From: a virus
Direction: 5' to 3' (one strand)
IMG/VR virus record: IMGVR_UViG_3300022752_000126
Location: 1 to 45,158 of that record
DNA length: 45,158 nt
In this document: one piece after another, positions 24,638 to 30,905 of the stretch
Layout: every line of letters begins with the position of its first letter
Numbering within the stretch: the stretch's first letter is position 1
The notes under the pieces: model-generated
Told to the model about the DNA's origin: nothing
The model's database searches: none
Seen by the model: only the letters and a program-made list of their open reading frames with translations
Program-made: the position numbers and the translations under genes

Positions 24638-27042
24638 TGTCAGCAAAAGCTTATGTTAAAGTTACCAGTGGTTTATGGAAACAGGTAAATAAAGTATACG
24701 TTAAAGTAACTCCTACATTATGGAAAGCGGTAAATAATGTTTATGTTAAAGTTACTTCTACTTTATGGAAAAAAACATTTAGCGGTTCAAATCAACCAAT
24801 ACAAATAACTAAGCCTACACTAACTGGAACTGGTAGGGTTGGTACAACAGTAACCAGATCTTCTGGAACATACAGCAATTATAATTCATTAATTACTAGA
24901 ATATTTTATACAACCGAAGTTGCAGAACAAGTATCAGCATCGACTACTGATCCTAGCGGTGGTAATATAACCGCTACAAATCCATATACAATTACACAGT
25001 ATGACGCAACCCCACCACAATATTATTTTTATGCAAGAGATGAAGTGCTTGGAGTAGATAATGAAACATACTATTATTACAGCACTCCACCAATAGAAGC
25101 AAACCTTCCATCTTTAGAAGACAATTTTAATAGAACTGTTGCAAGTGGTTTAGGTACAGCAAGTAGTGGATTTATTTACAGTGGACCGTCAAGAAGTAAT
25201 GCTACATGGAGTGTAAATGGAAGTAGAGCAGTAAATAATTCTGGATCTTCTTATCCTATGAAAACGGTTGATTCTGTAAACAGTAATCAATCAGTTTCTG
25301 TTGATACTTTTGGTGGCGGGTTAGGGGTAGCAGTATGGGTAAACTCAACTTCTTCTTTTTGGTCAGTAGTACCAGATTATGAATATGTATCTGAACAGGC
25401 ATTTAGTTATGAGTGTGATAGTAATATAACTTATGTGTTAAATCCAGATACAGAAGATTGTCCACCCTTAGCAACTTTAGGTTCAAATCCACAATCTCCT
25501 GGATATACATCTAACGATGTTGGATTAAGATGTAGTGCATGTACCACATCAACAACAAATGTAACAACTAGTCAATGTCCTACTGGAGAAATTTATGTTA
25601 TTACTTCAACTTGTCCAGATTTTGGGTCATTAGGTGGAGACAGATGTACAGGATGTCAAGAAGTTTCAAGCACAGCTTCGGTATTAACCTGTTCTGGATC
25701 TGACTCTGGGAGCTCTTGTCCAGGCACTGGAAGTGGTGTTGGACAAAGATGCAGCGCCTGTAATTCCACAGCAGTATGTACTGGATCACAGGTTTCTACA
25801 TCATGTCCAGATTATGGACCAAACGTAGGAGATAGATGTGGATCATGTTCTGGAGAACCAGAAACAGTTGTAGTATTAACTTGTTCTGGGTCTAGCTCTG
25901 GGAGCTCTTGTCCAGGCACTGGAAGTTCGGTAGGACAAAGATGTGGTGCTTGTAACTCTGTTGCGATATGTAGTGGATCTACTACAACTAGTTCATGCCC
26001 AGATACTGGACCAAACGTAGGAGATAGATGTGGTGGCTGTTCAACAAATATAGATTCTTACGATGTAATAACCTGTTCTGGTTCTGATTCTGGAGGATCT
26101 TGTCCAGGTACTGGAAGTAGTGTTGGGCAAAGATGTTCATCATGTAGTTCATCTACATCAACTTCAAATCTTTGTACTGGTTCTACCAGCTCAACATCTT
26201 GTCCAGACACTGGTCCACAAGCTGGAGACCGATGCGGTGCATGTTCTCCTAGCACTTCAACATCTTATTCATGTACTGGATCAGGTACATTTGCATCAAC
26301 ACAATCAACGGGAAGTTGTAACGCAAGTAGAGTAGGTCTAGCATGTTCATTTACTGGAACATCTGGAACTGGAGATAGGTTAAGATATAACTATACAATA
26401 TGTCAAGCAAATAGCACTACAACAAATACTTATGCTATAAGACAAAGTGTAACAACAACAACCTATAGTTGGTCAACAAATGCTTCTCAGAGAGTTACGA
26501 CAACAAGCTATAGCTATTCAATTAGAGTACAAGGCTATACTTATTCTACCAATGCTTATGAAAACCAGACAATAACATACTATACTTATGGAATTAGACA
26601 ACAAGGATATACATGGTCAACAAATGCTTATGAAGATGTTACAACTATAACTTATAAATATAAGGTAAGACAAGATATTACAACTCAAGTAACTACAAAA
26701 TACTATAATGCAGTAAAAGAAGTTAATACATTTAAATATACATATAATTCAAAAGTAAAAATGTACCAGTTTAGTAGCGGAACTCCTACTTTAATTTCAT
26801 CACAAACGGTAGCCACATTTACAGGTCAACCTGGAACCGCATATAGTACAATATACTACGTGCCAATAACTAAAGTTTCTGCAACAACCCTAGGAGACTC
26901 AATTTCTGGAATTGGATGGGTTGGAGGACTTTCTGGAACAGCAAATTATACTTATTCAGGGTCTAAGGGAACAGCTGTTGGAGTAATTGCAATGACAGCA
27001 ACAGAAAATCAAGGTAGTACGTTAGACAATTTCTCAGCCTAA
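24637..27042 (+). CDS. Large tail fiber with Cys-rich tandem repeats inserted in a jelly roll
   Basis: 801 aa. Residues 6-50 are three 15-aa copies of YVKVTxxLWKxV. Residues ~55-150 form an FN3-like region. At ~161 (EDNFNRTVASGLGTAS) a LamG-like jelly roll opens; its last strands appear only at ~690-801, ending ENQGSTLDNFSA. Between them lie 36 cysteines (residues ~259-590) in 8-Cys repeats of 64 aa, then 24-aa Tyr/Thr/Asn repeats (~599-674). The repeats are probably displayed from a loop of the jelly roll and disulfide-bonded outside the cell. No enzyme motif is seen. A host-range or adhesin role is likely from position at the end of the tail operon. Confidence 0.75.
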   Translation: MSAKAYVKVTSGLWKQVNKVYVKVTPTLWKAVNNVYVKVTSTLWKKTFSGSNQPIQITKPTLTGTGRVGTTVTRSSGTYSNYNSLITRIFYTTEVAEQVSASTTDPSGGNITATNPYTITQYDATPPQYYFYARDEVLGVDNETYYYYSTPPIEANLPSLEDNFNRTVASGLGTASSGFIYSGPSRSNATWSVNGSRAVNNSGSSYPMKTVDSVNSNQSVSVDTFGGGLGVAVWVNSTSSFWSVVPDYEYVSEQAFSYECDSNITYVLNPDTEDCPPLATLGSNPQSPGYTSNDVGLRCSACTTSTTNVTTSQCPTGEIYVITSTCPDFGSLGGDRCTGCQEVSSTASVLTCSGSDSGSSCPGTGSGVGQRCSACNSTAVCTGSQVSTSCPDYGPNVGDRCGSCSGEPETVVVLTCSGSSSGSSCPGTGSSVGQRCGACNSVAICSGSTTTSSCPDTGPNVGDRCGGCSTNIDSYDVITCSGSDSGGSCPGTGSSVGQRCSSCSSSTSTSNLCTGSTSSTSCPDTGPQAGDRCGACSPSTSTSYSCTGSGTFASTQSTGSCNASRVGLACSFTGTSGTGDRLRYNYTICQANSTTTNTYAIRQSVTTTTYSWSTNASQRVTTTSYSYSIRVQGYTYSTNAYENQTITYYTYGIRQQGYTWSTNAYEDVTTITYKYKVRQDITTQVTTKYYNAVKEVNTFKYTYNSKVKMYQFSSGTPTLISSQTVATFTGQPGTAYSTIYYVPITKVSATTLGDSISGIGWVGGLSGTANYTYSGSKGTAVGVIAMTATENQGSTLDNFSA
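24652..24786 (+). repeat. Three 45-bp coding repeats (15-aa YVKVT..LWK motif)
   Basis: Three consecutive 15-residue copies (YVKVTSGLWKQVNKV, YVKVTPTLWKAVNNV, YVKVTSTLWKKTFSG) start the 801-aa fiber. Alternating hydrophobic residues and a fixed Trp suggest three short beta hairpins, perhaps the segment that docks the fiber on the tail. Confidence 0.8.
25681..26268 (+). repeat. Three tandem 192-bp repeats encoding 64-aa eight-cysteine units
   Basis: Copies start at 25681, 25873 and 26065, exactly 192 bp apart; the third carries a 12-bp insertion. Each encodes the pattern C...SCPGTGSxVGQRCxxC...C...SCPDxGPxxGDRCxxC. A diverged eight-Cys unit precedes them (from about 25411) and a partial one follows. 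Copies 1 and 2 share identical DNA across most of the GGGAGCTCTTGTCCAGGCAC core, which suggests recent duplication. Confidence 0.9.
26431..26658 (+). repeat. Tyr/Thr-rich coding repeats, 72-bp period
   Basis: Two exact-length 24-aa units (YSIRVQGYTYSTNAYENQ..., YGIRQQGYTWSTNAYEDV...) start at 26515 and 26587. A related 28-aa unit (YAIRQ...SWSTNASQRV) starts at 26431, and a fourth begins at 26659 (YKVRQD). They follow the Cys-rich block within the same protein. Confidence 0.8.
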
Positions 27043-27048
27043 TCGCTG

Positions 27049-27077
27049 TAGACAAATATACATAGATTATGTATAAT
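27049..27077 (+). promoter_or_regulatory. Promoter TAGACA-17-TATAAT
   Basis: TAGACA (27049-27054) and TATAAT (27072-27077) are spaced by 17 nt, with TG directly before the -10. It lies 20 nt before the AGGAGG of the 27098 gene. A perfect palindrome overlaps the -10. Confidence 0.78.
27057..27075. promoter_or_regulatory. Putative operator: perfect palindrome TATACATA-GAT-TATGTATA
   Basis: Eight-base arms (27057-27064 and 27068-27075) with a 3-nt centre lie over the spacer and -10 of the promoter for the 27098 gene. A bound dimeric repressor would block RNA polymerase there. No regulator gene can be assigned to it. Confidence 0.45.
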
Positions 27078-27097
27078 ATAAGAAACAAGGAGGAACT

Positions 27098-27328
27098 ATG
27101 CCAGAATTACCACCAGTTAAAATAGCATTTATTATTGACGGAGAAGTAATAGATATTTTGCACACAGATGAAAGATTAGGTGCAATATTTACAAGCAATC
27201 CAATTATTAAAAATGTTACTGGAAAATTAATTACAGATGATGGAATTGTTCAGGTAGGATCTACTTACAATTCAGAAACAAATGAATTTGGTCCAAAGCC
27301 AGAAGAAATAACAGAGCCAACGGAATAG
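27098..27328 (+). CDS. Small acidic phage protein, unknown function
   Basis: 76 aa, starting after an AGGAGG with 5-nt spacing. The N-terminal half, with VKIAFIIDGEVIDILHTDER, looks like a short beta-alpha unit, and the C-terminal tail is rich in Glu/Pro/Thr. No cysteines, no membrane segment. It is the first gene of a promoter-driven group of small genes between the fibers and the replication block. A similar-sized acidic-tailed protein is found at 37605, but sequence similarity between the two is limited. I do not recognise a family. Confidence 0.75.
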   Translation: MPELPPVKIAFIIDGEVIDILHTDERLGAIFTSNPIIKNVTGKLITDDGIVQVGSTYNSETNEFGPKPEEITEPTE

Positions 27329-27330
27329 CA

Positions 27331-27606
27331 ATGTCACAAAAAACACCTTTTCAAATATGGAAAGAAAAAAATGCTGGGGATAAAGTTAGGCCCTGGGATT
27401 TATTAAATCCAAAAATTGGAAGAGTAGATGATGATACATTTAAATATAGATATGAAAATCATTGTTTAAATTGTCCGTCATTAATTAAAGCAACAAAAAC
27501 TTGCAAAAAGTGTGGATGTTTTATGACAGAAAAAGCAAAGCTTCCTCATGCTGGATGCCCTCTCGGAAAATGGGGACCAGTAACAGAGACTAAGGATGTT
27601 ATTTAA
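27331..27606 (+). CDS. Small zinc-binding protein (DUF6171-like)
   Basis: 91 aa. Cysteines at 45, 48, 58, 61, 63 and 76 form CLNCPSL, CKKCGCFMTEKAKL and GCPLGKW, a pattern common in small phage proteins whose C-x2-C pairs bind zinc. The N-terminal half is charged with a PWDLLNP turn. Starts 3 nt after the previous stop. The next gene begins on its stop codon (TAATG). The family has no settled function. In other phages it lies beside tail or replication genes, as here. Confidence 0.75.
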   Translation: MSQKTPFQIWKEKNAGDKVRPWDLLNPKIGRVDDDTFKYRYENHCLNCPSLIKATKTCKKCGCFMTEKAKLPHAGCPLGKWGPVTETKDVI

Positions 27607-27830
27607 TGGATTTAGAAAAACAAGAAAAAATTGATATTATTAATGTGCACTTAAAAAGCATTGTAAATAATATTTTTAATATAAATATGTTAATTATTCA
27701 AGAGTCTGCAGTGACTCCAATTAATCAAGACTCAGTAGATGCTTTAGAATTACAGCTAGAAAATGCATTTGCAAAAAAACAAGCATTACAAAACGAATTA
27801 GAAAAGGTAACAAATGAACCAGGAGAATAA
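27606..27830 (+). CDS. Small helical protein, probable coiled coil
   Basis: 74 aa. Residues ~5-35 and ~46-70 form two amphipathic helices, the second with a clear heptad-like pattern (DALELQLENAFAKKQALQNEL). Start overlaps the previous stop by one base. Overlaps the next ORF by 17 nt. No known motif. Such small helical proteins after fibers may be tail chaperones or spanin-like parts, but there is no signal peptide or membrane segment to support a lysis role. Confidence 0.6.
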   Translation: MDLEKQEKIDIINVHLKSIVNNIFNINMLIIQESAVTPINQDSVDALELQLENAFAKKQALQNELEKVTNEPGE

Positions 27831-28002
27831 AGCAAGCTTAGTTATTACAGCGTTGCAACAAAGAATAGGTGAATTGGTATCAAATTATGAAACTCAAATT
27901 GCAATATTACGTGCAGAGATTACACAACTTGTGGAAAAGGAAAATGCTAAAGATCAAGCAAAAGAAGAATACTCAGAGCATCTTAATAACCTCTCCAACT
28001 GA
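27814..28002 (+). CDS. Small coiled-coil protein
   Basis: 62 aa, almost entirely a single helix (ALQQRIGELVSNYETQIAIL, then RAEITQLVEKENAKDQAKEE) with heptad spacing. It overlaps the preceding gene by 17 nt. The 3' part overlaps the next gene by about 59 nt in another frame. No ribosome binding site is strong (AAGGTAAC upstream). It may be a short form of a protein that continues into the next frame. Function unknown. Confidence 0.6.
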   Translation: MNQENKASLVITALQQRIGELVSNYETQIAILRAEITQLVEKENAKDQAKEEYSEHLNNLSN

Positions 28003-28348
28003 TTTCCCTTCAGGAATTGCTGTTAAAACAGACAAGGGTACTTACTGGATTAAAGACGGAAAGAGATACAAGTTGATATCTAAAAGAGCAGAGGAGTCTT
28101 GGTCTTTTACTACAGTAAATGCTACAGAGTCTGCCTTATCTTTAATTAAACAGTCTGGTAAATTAGGGTTTAGAGATGGCGCTTTGATCAAGAACATTGC
28201 AGATGGTAAAATGTATTTAATATCGCAAAATAAAAAGCGTCATATTGTGAACCCAGATTCATTTTCTAAATATGGACTTAATAGGTCTAAAATTGTAGAA
28301 GTAAGCGAATCAGAAATAAATTCACATGAATTAGGAGAAAATTTATAA
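27944..28348 (+). CDS. Small conserved-type phage protein, unknown function
   Basis: 134 aa from the ATG at 27944 (GGAAAAGGAAA just before it). An upstream ATG at 27869 would add 25 basic residues but lies deep inside the neighbouring gene. The recognisable part begins at ~residue 18 (TDFPSGIAVKTDKGTYWI) and continues with KDGKRYKLISKRAEESWSF, a repeat-like GKLGFRDGALIKNIADGKMYLI and NKKRHIVNPDSF, a beta-rich domain typical of minor virion proteins in actinophages. No start codon lies between the upstream stop and that domain, so a long overlap or a frameshift is needed. Confidence 0.65.
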   Translation: MLKIKQKKNTQSILITSPTDFPSGIAVKTDKGTYWIKDGKRYKLISKRAEESWSFTTVNATESALSLIKQSGKLGFRDGALIKNIADGKMYLISQNKKRHIVNPDSFSKYGLNRSKIVEVSESEINSHELGENL

Positions 28349-28773
28349 TGGCAGCAAATTGGAAAGTTGTAACATTTAATGAGGGTGCCCCATTTGACCC
28401 AAATGATTTAAATCAATTACAAGATAATTTAACAGATGTTTTTACAAAATCTACAAGCTTATTAAATGCTACAAAAGACTCTAGCGGTCAAAATAGAGTA
28501 GCGGTCACAGATCAAGGCACAGCATCAATAATATTAAAAGGCACAACTCCAGCATCCGTATCAGTAACATTTACTCCGTCATTTACAGCAGATACAGATA
28601 CTGGATTTGTTGCATCAATGGCACAGGCTTTAACTTCTACAACAGGAAATGTATCCGTATCGGCAGTTTTAAATACAGATAAAACAGGCGGAACAATATA
28701 TGCGGTAAGCAATAAAGCAACTACCTCAACAATAAGTGTTAATTGGATAGCAACTCAACTTAAAACTATTTAA
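28348..28773 (+). CDS. Putative virion/fiber accessory protein
   Basis: 141 aa. Begins on a TAATG overlap. The N-terminus NWKVVTFNEGAPFDPNDLNQ and LQDNLTDVFTKSTSL is helical and resembles a fiber-attachment module. The C-terminal 90 residues are Ala/Thr/Ser-rich beta strands (SVTFTPSFTADTDTGFVAS, NVSVSAVLNTDKTGGTIY). It is the last gene before a promoter/terminator junction, so it closes the tail region. Enzyme motifs are absent. Confidence 0.68.
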   Translation: MAANWKVVTFNEGAPFDPNDLNQLQDNLTDVFTKSTSLLNATKDSSGQNRVAVTDQGTASIILKGTTPASVSVTFTPSFTADTDTGFVASMAQALTSTTGNVSVSAVLNTDKTGGTIYAVSNKATTSTISVNWIATQLKTI

Positions 28774-28776
28774 TGC

Positions 28777-28804
28777 TTGACAGGTTATAAGAATATGTTA
28801 AAAT
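28777..28804 (+). promoter_or_regulatory. Strong promoter TTGACA-16-TAAAAT with extended TG
   Basis: TTGACA (28777-28782) is a perfect -35; TAAAAT (28799-28804) is a one-mismatch -10 and TG sits one base upstream (28796-28797). Expected start is near 28811, only ~8 nt before a terminator-type hairpin. Confidence 0.75.
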
Positions 28805-28818
28805 ATAGCATGTTCAAT

Positions 28819-28843
28819 AAAGTCACGAAACCGTGACTTTTTT
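28819..28843 (+). terminator. Intrinsic terminator between tail and replication modules
   Basis: AAAGTCACG (28819-28827) pairs with CGTGACTTT (28832-28840) across an AAAC loop, and a six-T run (28838-28843) overlaps its end. The 9-bp stem with GC-rich top is a standard terminator. It lies downstream of the promoter at 28777, so it can also act on very short transcripts from that promoter. Confidence 0.8.
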
Positions 28844-28859
28844 AATGTAAGGATATTAA

Positions 28860-29675
28860 ATGTCTAACGACTTAAAATGGATGCTGTCTTCAGATCAACA
28901 GTTTCCATATCAAGATGATAAAATGATTGAGCTTTGGTTTAAGGTTATGAAGTGGTTTAAGCCAGATGTCGTTGACTATCTTGGCGACACAGATGATCAA
29001 GCTTGCTATAGTAAATATACTGATGGCAAACCAACAGAATTTTTAAAGGCGTATAAGAATGATGACGTAACAAATGACTTAGAGCTAATGCTAAAAGACA
29101 TGAAGTTTGAAGCAAGTGGTGCTCGTGAATTTTATGAAAGAACAAGGAAGATGCTTCCTAATGCACAACTGTTTTCAGCACTAGGAAATCATGATATTAG
29201 AATTTTTGATTATCTAGATAAAAAAATTCCTGAGTATGCAAAGCATGTTACTCCAGAAGCTTTATGGAGTTTAGACTCATTAGGATATGACTACATTTAT
29301 TACAACGAATTACCTAAGCGCCGTTTTGGAGATATCCATGTTCACCACGGAATGTCAATTGCAGCCACAGGATCTGTTAGAAAAGATATGGAAGACATGC
29401 AGGTGTCTTTAATTAGAGGTCATTCTCATAGAATTGCTTCACACATGGTTACATATGAACTTAGAAATAAAGGCAAGGGAGAAACTTTACGTGGTTATGA
29501 AATTGGACACATGTGTGATGAAAAGGGACCAGGAATGAAGTACACCCAGCATCACGATTGGCAAAAAGGATTTGCCATAGCACATATTGAAGGTAGCAAA
29601 TATCCACACGTTAACATGATTCACGTATCTCCAGAGTATACTTGTGTTGTTGACGGAAAGTTGTTTACTTTATAA
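28860..29675 (+). CDS. Calcineurin-like metallophosphoesterase
   Basis: 271 aa. Motifs run in family order: SSDQQFPYQD (D12, then Q14 where most members have His), LGDTDDQ (D43 with D45/D46), ALGNHDIRIF (N110, H111, D112), DIHVHHG (H160/H162/H163) and RGHSHRIASH (H188, H190). Two metal ions in this fold hydrolyse phosphomono- or diesters. Phage members may act on DNA ends, nucleotides or RNA; the substrate is not predictable here. It opens the replication region after a terminator. Ribosome binding site is TAAGGAT. Stop overlaps next start (TAATG). Confidence 0.85.
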   Translation: MSNDLKWMLSSDQQFPYQDDKMIELWFKVMKWFKPDVVDYLGDTDDQACYSKYTDGKPTEFLKAYKNDDVTNDLELMLKDMKFEASGAREFYERTRKMLPNAQLFSALGNHDIRIFDYLDKKIPEYAKHVTPEALWSLDSLGYDYIYYNELPKRRFGDIHVHHGMSIAATGSVRKDMEDMQVSLIRGHSHRIASHMVTYELRNKGKGETLRGYEIGHMCDEKGPGMKYTQHHDWQKGFAIAHIEGSKYPHVNMIHVSPEYTCVVDGKLFTL

Positions 29676-29860
29676 TGTGGTGTGCAAAATGCAACGGCAG
29701 AGTTTTTGTAGATAGAGTTTTTTCCCAAAAATTGCACGTAGAGCTTTTTTGTCTCCTATGCGGAAAAAGATGGATGATCAATAAAGAAACGAATAGATTT
29801 GGAAAATGGTTAGAAAAAAAAGATCGAGAGTACGCAAAAAATTTCTCTATTTCTTCTTAA
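29675..29860 (+). CDS. Small zinc-ribbon protein
   Basis: 61 aa. WCAKCNG (C3, C6) and FCLLCGKRW (C26, C29) form two C-x2-C pairs of a zinc ribbon, followed by a charged helix. It starts on the stop of the phosphoesterase gene and its end overlaps the next gene by 55 nt. A nucleic-acid-binding or adapter role is inferred from the ribbon. No catalytic residues. Confidence 0.7.
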   Translation: MWCAKCNGRVFVDRVFSQKLHVELFCLLCGKRWMINKETNRFGKWLEKKDREYAKNFSISS

Positions 29861-30285
29861 ACAATAAATTACATAAAGTAATTAGGTTGTCTAGGGCTAA
29901 AAATGAAATTGTTGCATGGTGCTACCCAGATAAAAAAAGGGTAATGTACTCATACTCCGATGCCGAAAAAAATATGGAAACTGCTTATACTATAAAACAA
30001 GTTGGTCAAATATTGGGAAGACACAAAGTAACAATTGAAGAATATATTTTGCAGGGTAAAATACAAAAACCTCAAAGAGTATATCCAATAAGCAATCCAA
30101 GTAGCAGGTGGTCTAAGTTTATGCTTAGTGAATCTGACATACTTAAATTACATGAGTATATATTAGAAGCTGGTTATACAAAAAATATACCCTCTAAGAC
30201 AGAACTAAGGGCACTTCTCAAAAACAATATTATATTGTATACTAAGACCGACTCTGGATTTGTACCAGTATGGAAGGCGGAGTAG
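29806..30285 (+). CDS. DNA-binding protein with HTH domain
   Basis: 159 aa. The N-terminus is very basic (MVRKKRSRVRKKFLYFF). Residues ~59-112 look like a helix-turn-helix of the excisionase/MerR-like kind: AYTIKQVGQILGRHKVTIEE, followed by a wing (GKIQKPQRVYPI) and a helix (MLSESDILKLHEYI). It may regulate phage transcription or act at a DNA site in replication. It overlaps the zinc-ribbon gene by 55 nt; the ATG at 29806 has GGAAA nearby. A start further in is possible. Confidence 0.68.
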   Translation: MVRKKRSRVRKKFLYFFLNNKLHKVIRLSRAKNEIVAWCYPDKKRVMYSYSDAEKNMETAYTIKQVGQILGRHKVTIEEYILQGKIQKPQRVYPISNPSSRWSKFMLSESDILKLHEYILEAGYTKNIPSKTELRALLKNNIILYTKTDSGFVPVWKAE

Positions 30286-30395
30286 TGTCTAATAGATTTG
30301 TTGTATGTGATATTTGCAACAAAGAAATAGAATTACGCTGGGCTATTTTTGGAAGCGATACTTTAAGCAGGCATAGAAAGGCGGAGCATAAATGA
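30285..30395 (+). CDS. 36-aa C2H2-like zinc finger protein
   Basis: The GTG start at 30285 shares a base with the preceding TAG and has AAGGCGGAG just upstream. The TGA at 30393-30395 overlaps the next ATG (ATGA). The frame encodes CDIC (C8, C11) and a C-terminal SRHRKAEHK (H30, H35), that is C-x2-C-x18-H-x4-H. Coding signs are tight coupling on both sides and a good ribosome binding site. The function would be binding nucleic acid or protein. It is too short for most gene finders. Confidence 0.62.
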   Translation: MSNRFVVCDICNKEIELRWAIFGSDTLSRHRKAEHK

Positions 30396-30595
30396 CAACA
30401 GTAGTTAAAATAGATTTATCATTTACTAGAAATCTTGGTAACTTTGAAAGTATTAAAATTGGAGTTGGAGTAGAAGACTCTGTTAGAGATGGCGAAACTG
30501 TTAATGATGCTACTGAAAGAGTATATAAATTTGTTGAAAATAAATTAATAGAAAAAACTCAAGATATAGAGAAAGAGTTAAAGAGTGGCAAATAG
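30392..30595 (+). CDS. Small conserved-type protein near replication genes
   Basis: 67 aa, starting on ATGA overlap. Sequence TTVVKIDLSFTRNLGNFESI then IGVGVEDSVRDGETVNDA and a C-terminal helix is a compact beta-beta-helix unit often found beside replication genes of phages. No motif known to me. It overlaps the next gene by 11 nt. A role in DNA or protein binding for replication is suggested by location only. Confidence 0.65.
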   Translation: MTTVVKIDLSFTRNLGNFESIKIGVGVEDSVRDGETVNDATERVYKFVENKLIEKTQDIEKELKSGK

Positions 30596-30905
30596 CAAAG
30601 AGCCCTATATTCTATTAAGCATATATCAAAATATGTATCAAAACAAATATGGCAAGATGCCATCGTTAAATAAATATAGAGAAAAATGGGCAATGCAAGA
30701 TGTAATTGATAGCGTGGGATATAGTCGTGCAAAAGAGCTGATAGAGTATTATTTTATTACAGGGAAAAATGGACATCCATTACAGTTTTTCTTTTTTAAC
30801 TTTGATAAAATTGATATAATGGAAAGAGAAATTAAGAAGGATAAAACAAATCGTCGCATTCTTCAAGAAGCAACTAAAAAATTAGTAGAAGGCGAAAACG
30901 AATGA
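30585..30905 (+). CDS. Small helical protein before helicase, possible loader or accessory
   Basis: 106 aa from a GTG at 30585. Helical and charged, with LSIYQNMYQNKYGKMPSLNK, WAMQDVIDSVGYSRAKELIE and an aromatic run LQFFFFNFDKIDIMEREI. It directly precedes the replicative helicase (ATGA overlap at 30902), the place where phages often encode a helicase loader or replication initiator. No AAA+ or HTH motif, so the loader idea is weak inference. Confidence 0.6.
   Translation: MANSKEPYILLSIYQNMYQNKYGKMPSLNKYREKWAMQDVIDSVGYSRAKELIEYYFITGKNGHPLQFFFFNFDKIDIMEREIKKDKTNRRILQEATKKLVEGENE
30812..30820 (+). promoter_or_regulatory. Possible internal extended -10 (TGATATAAT) before helicase
   Basis: An exact match to the recurring extended -10 lies inside the 106-aa gene, 82 nt before the helicase ATG. 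No -35 of note. It encodes ordinary codons, so chance cannot be excluded. Confidence 0.3.

Noticed and set aside
25481-25500. tRNA-like GGTTCAAATCC element
   Set aside because: It is within the fiber coding sequence and lacks acceptor, D-arm and anticodon pairing.
26120-26335. Alternative-frame ORF rich in His/Val/Leu in the Cys repeat region
   Set aside because: It is an out-of-frame reading of the repeats, without ribosome binding site or recognisable domain.
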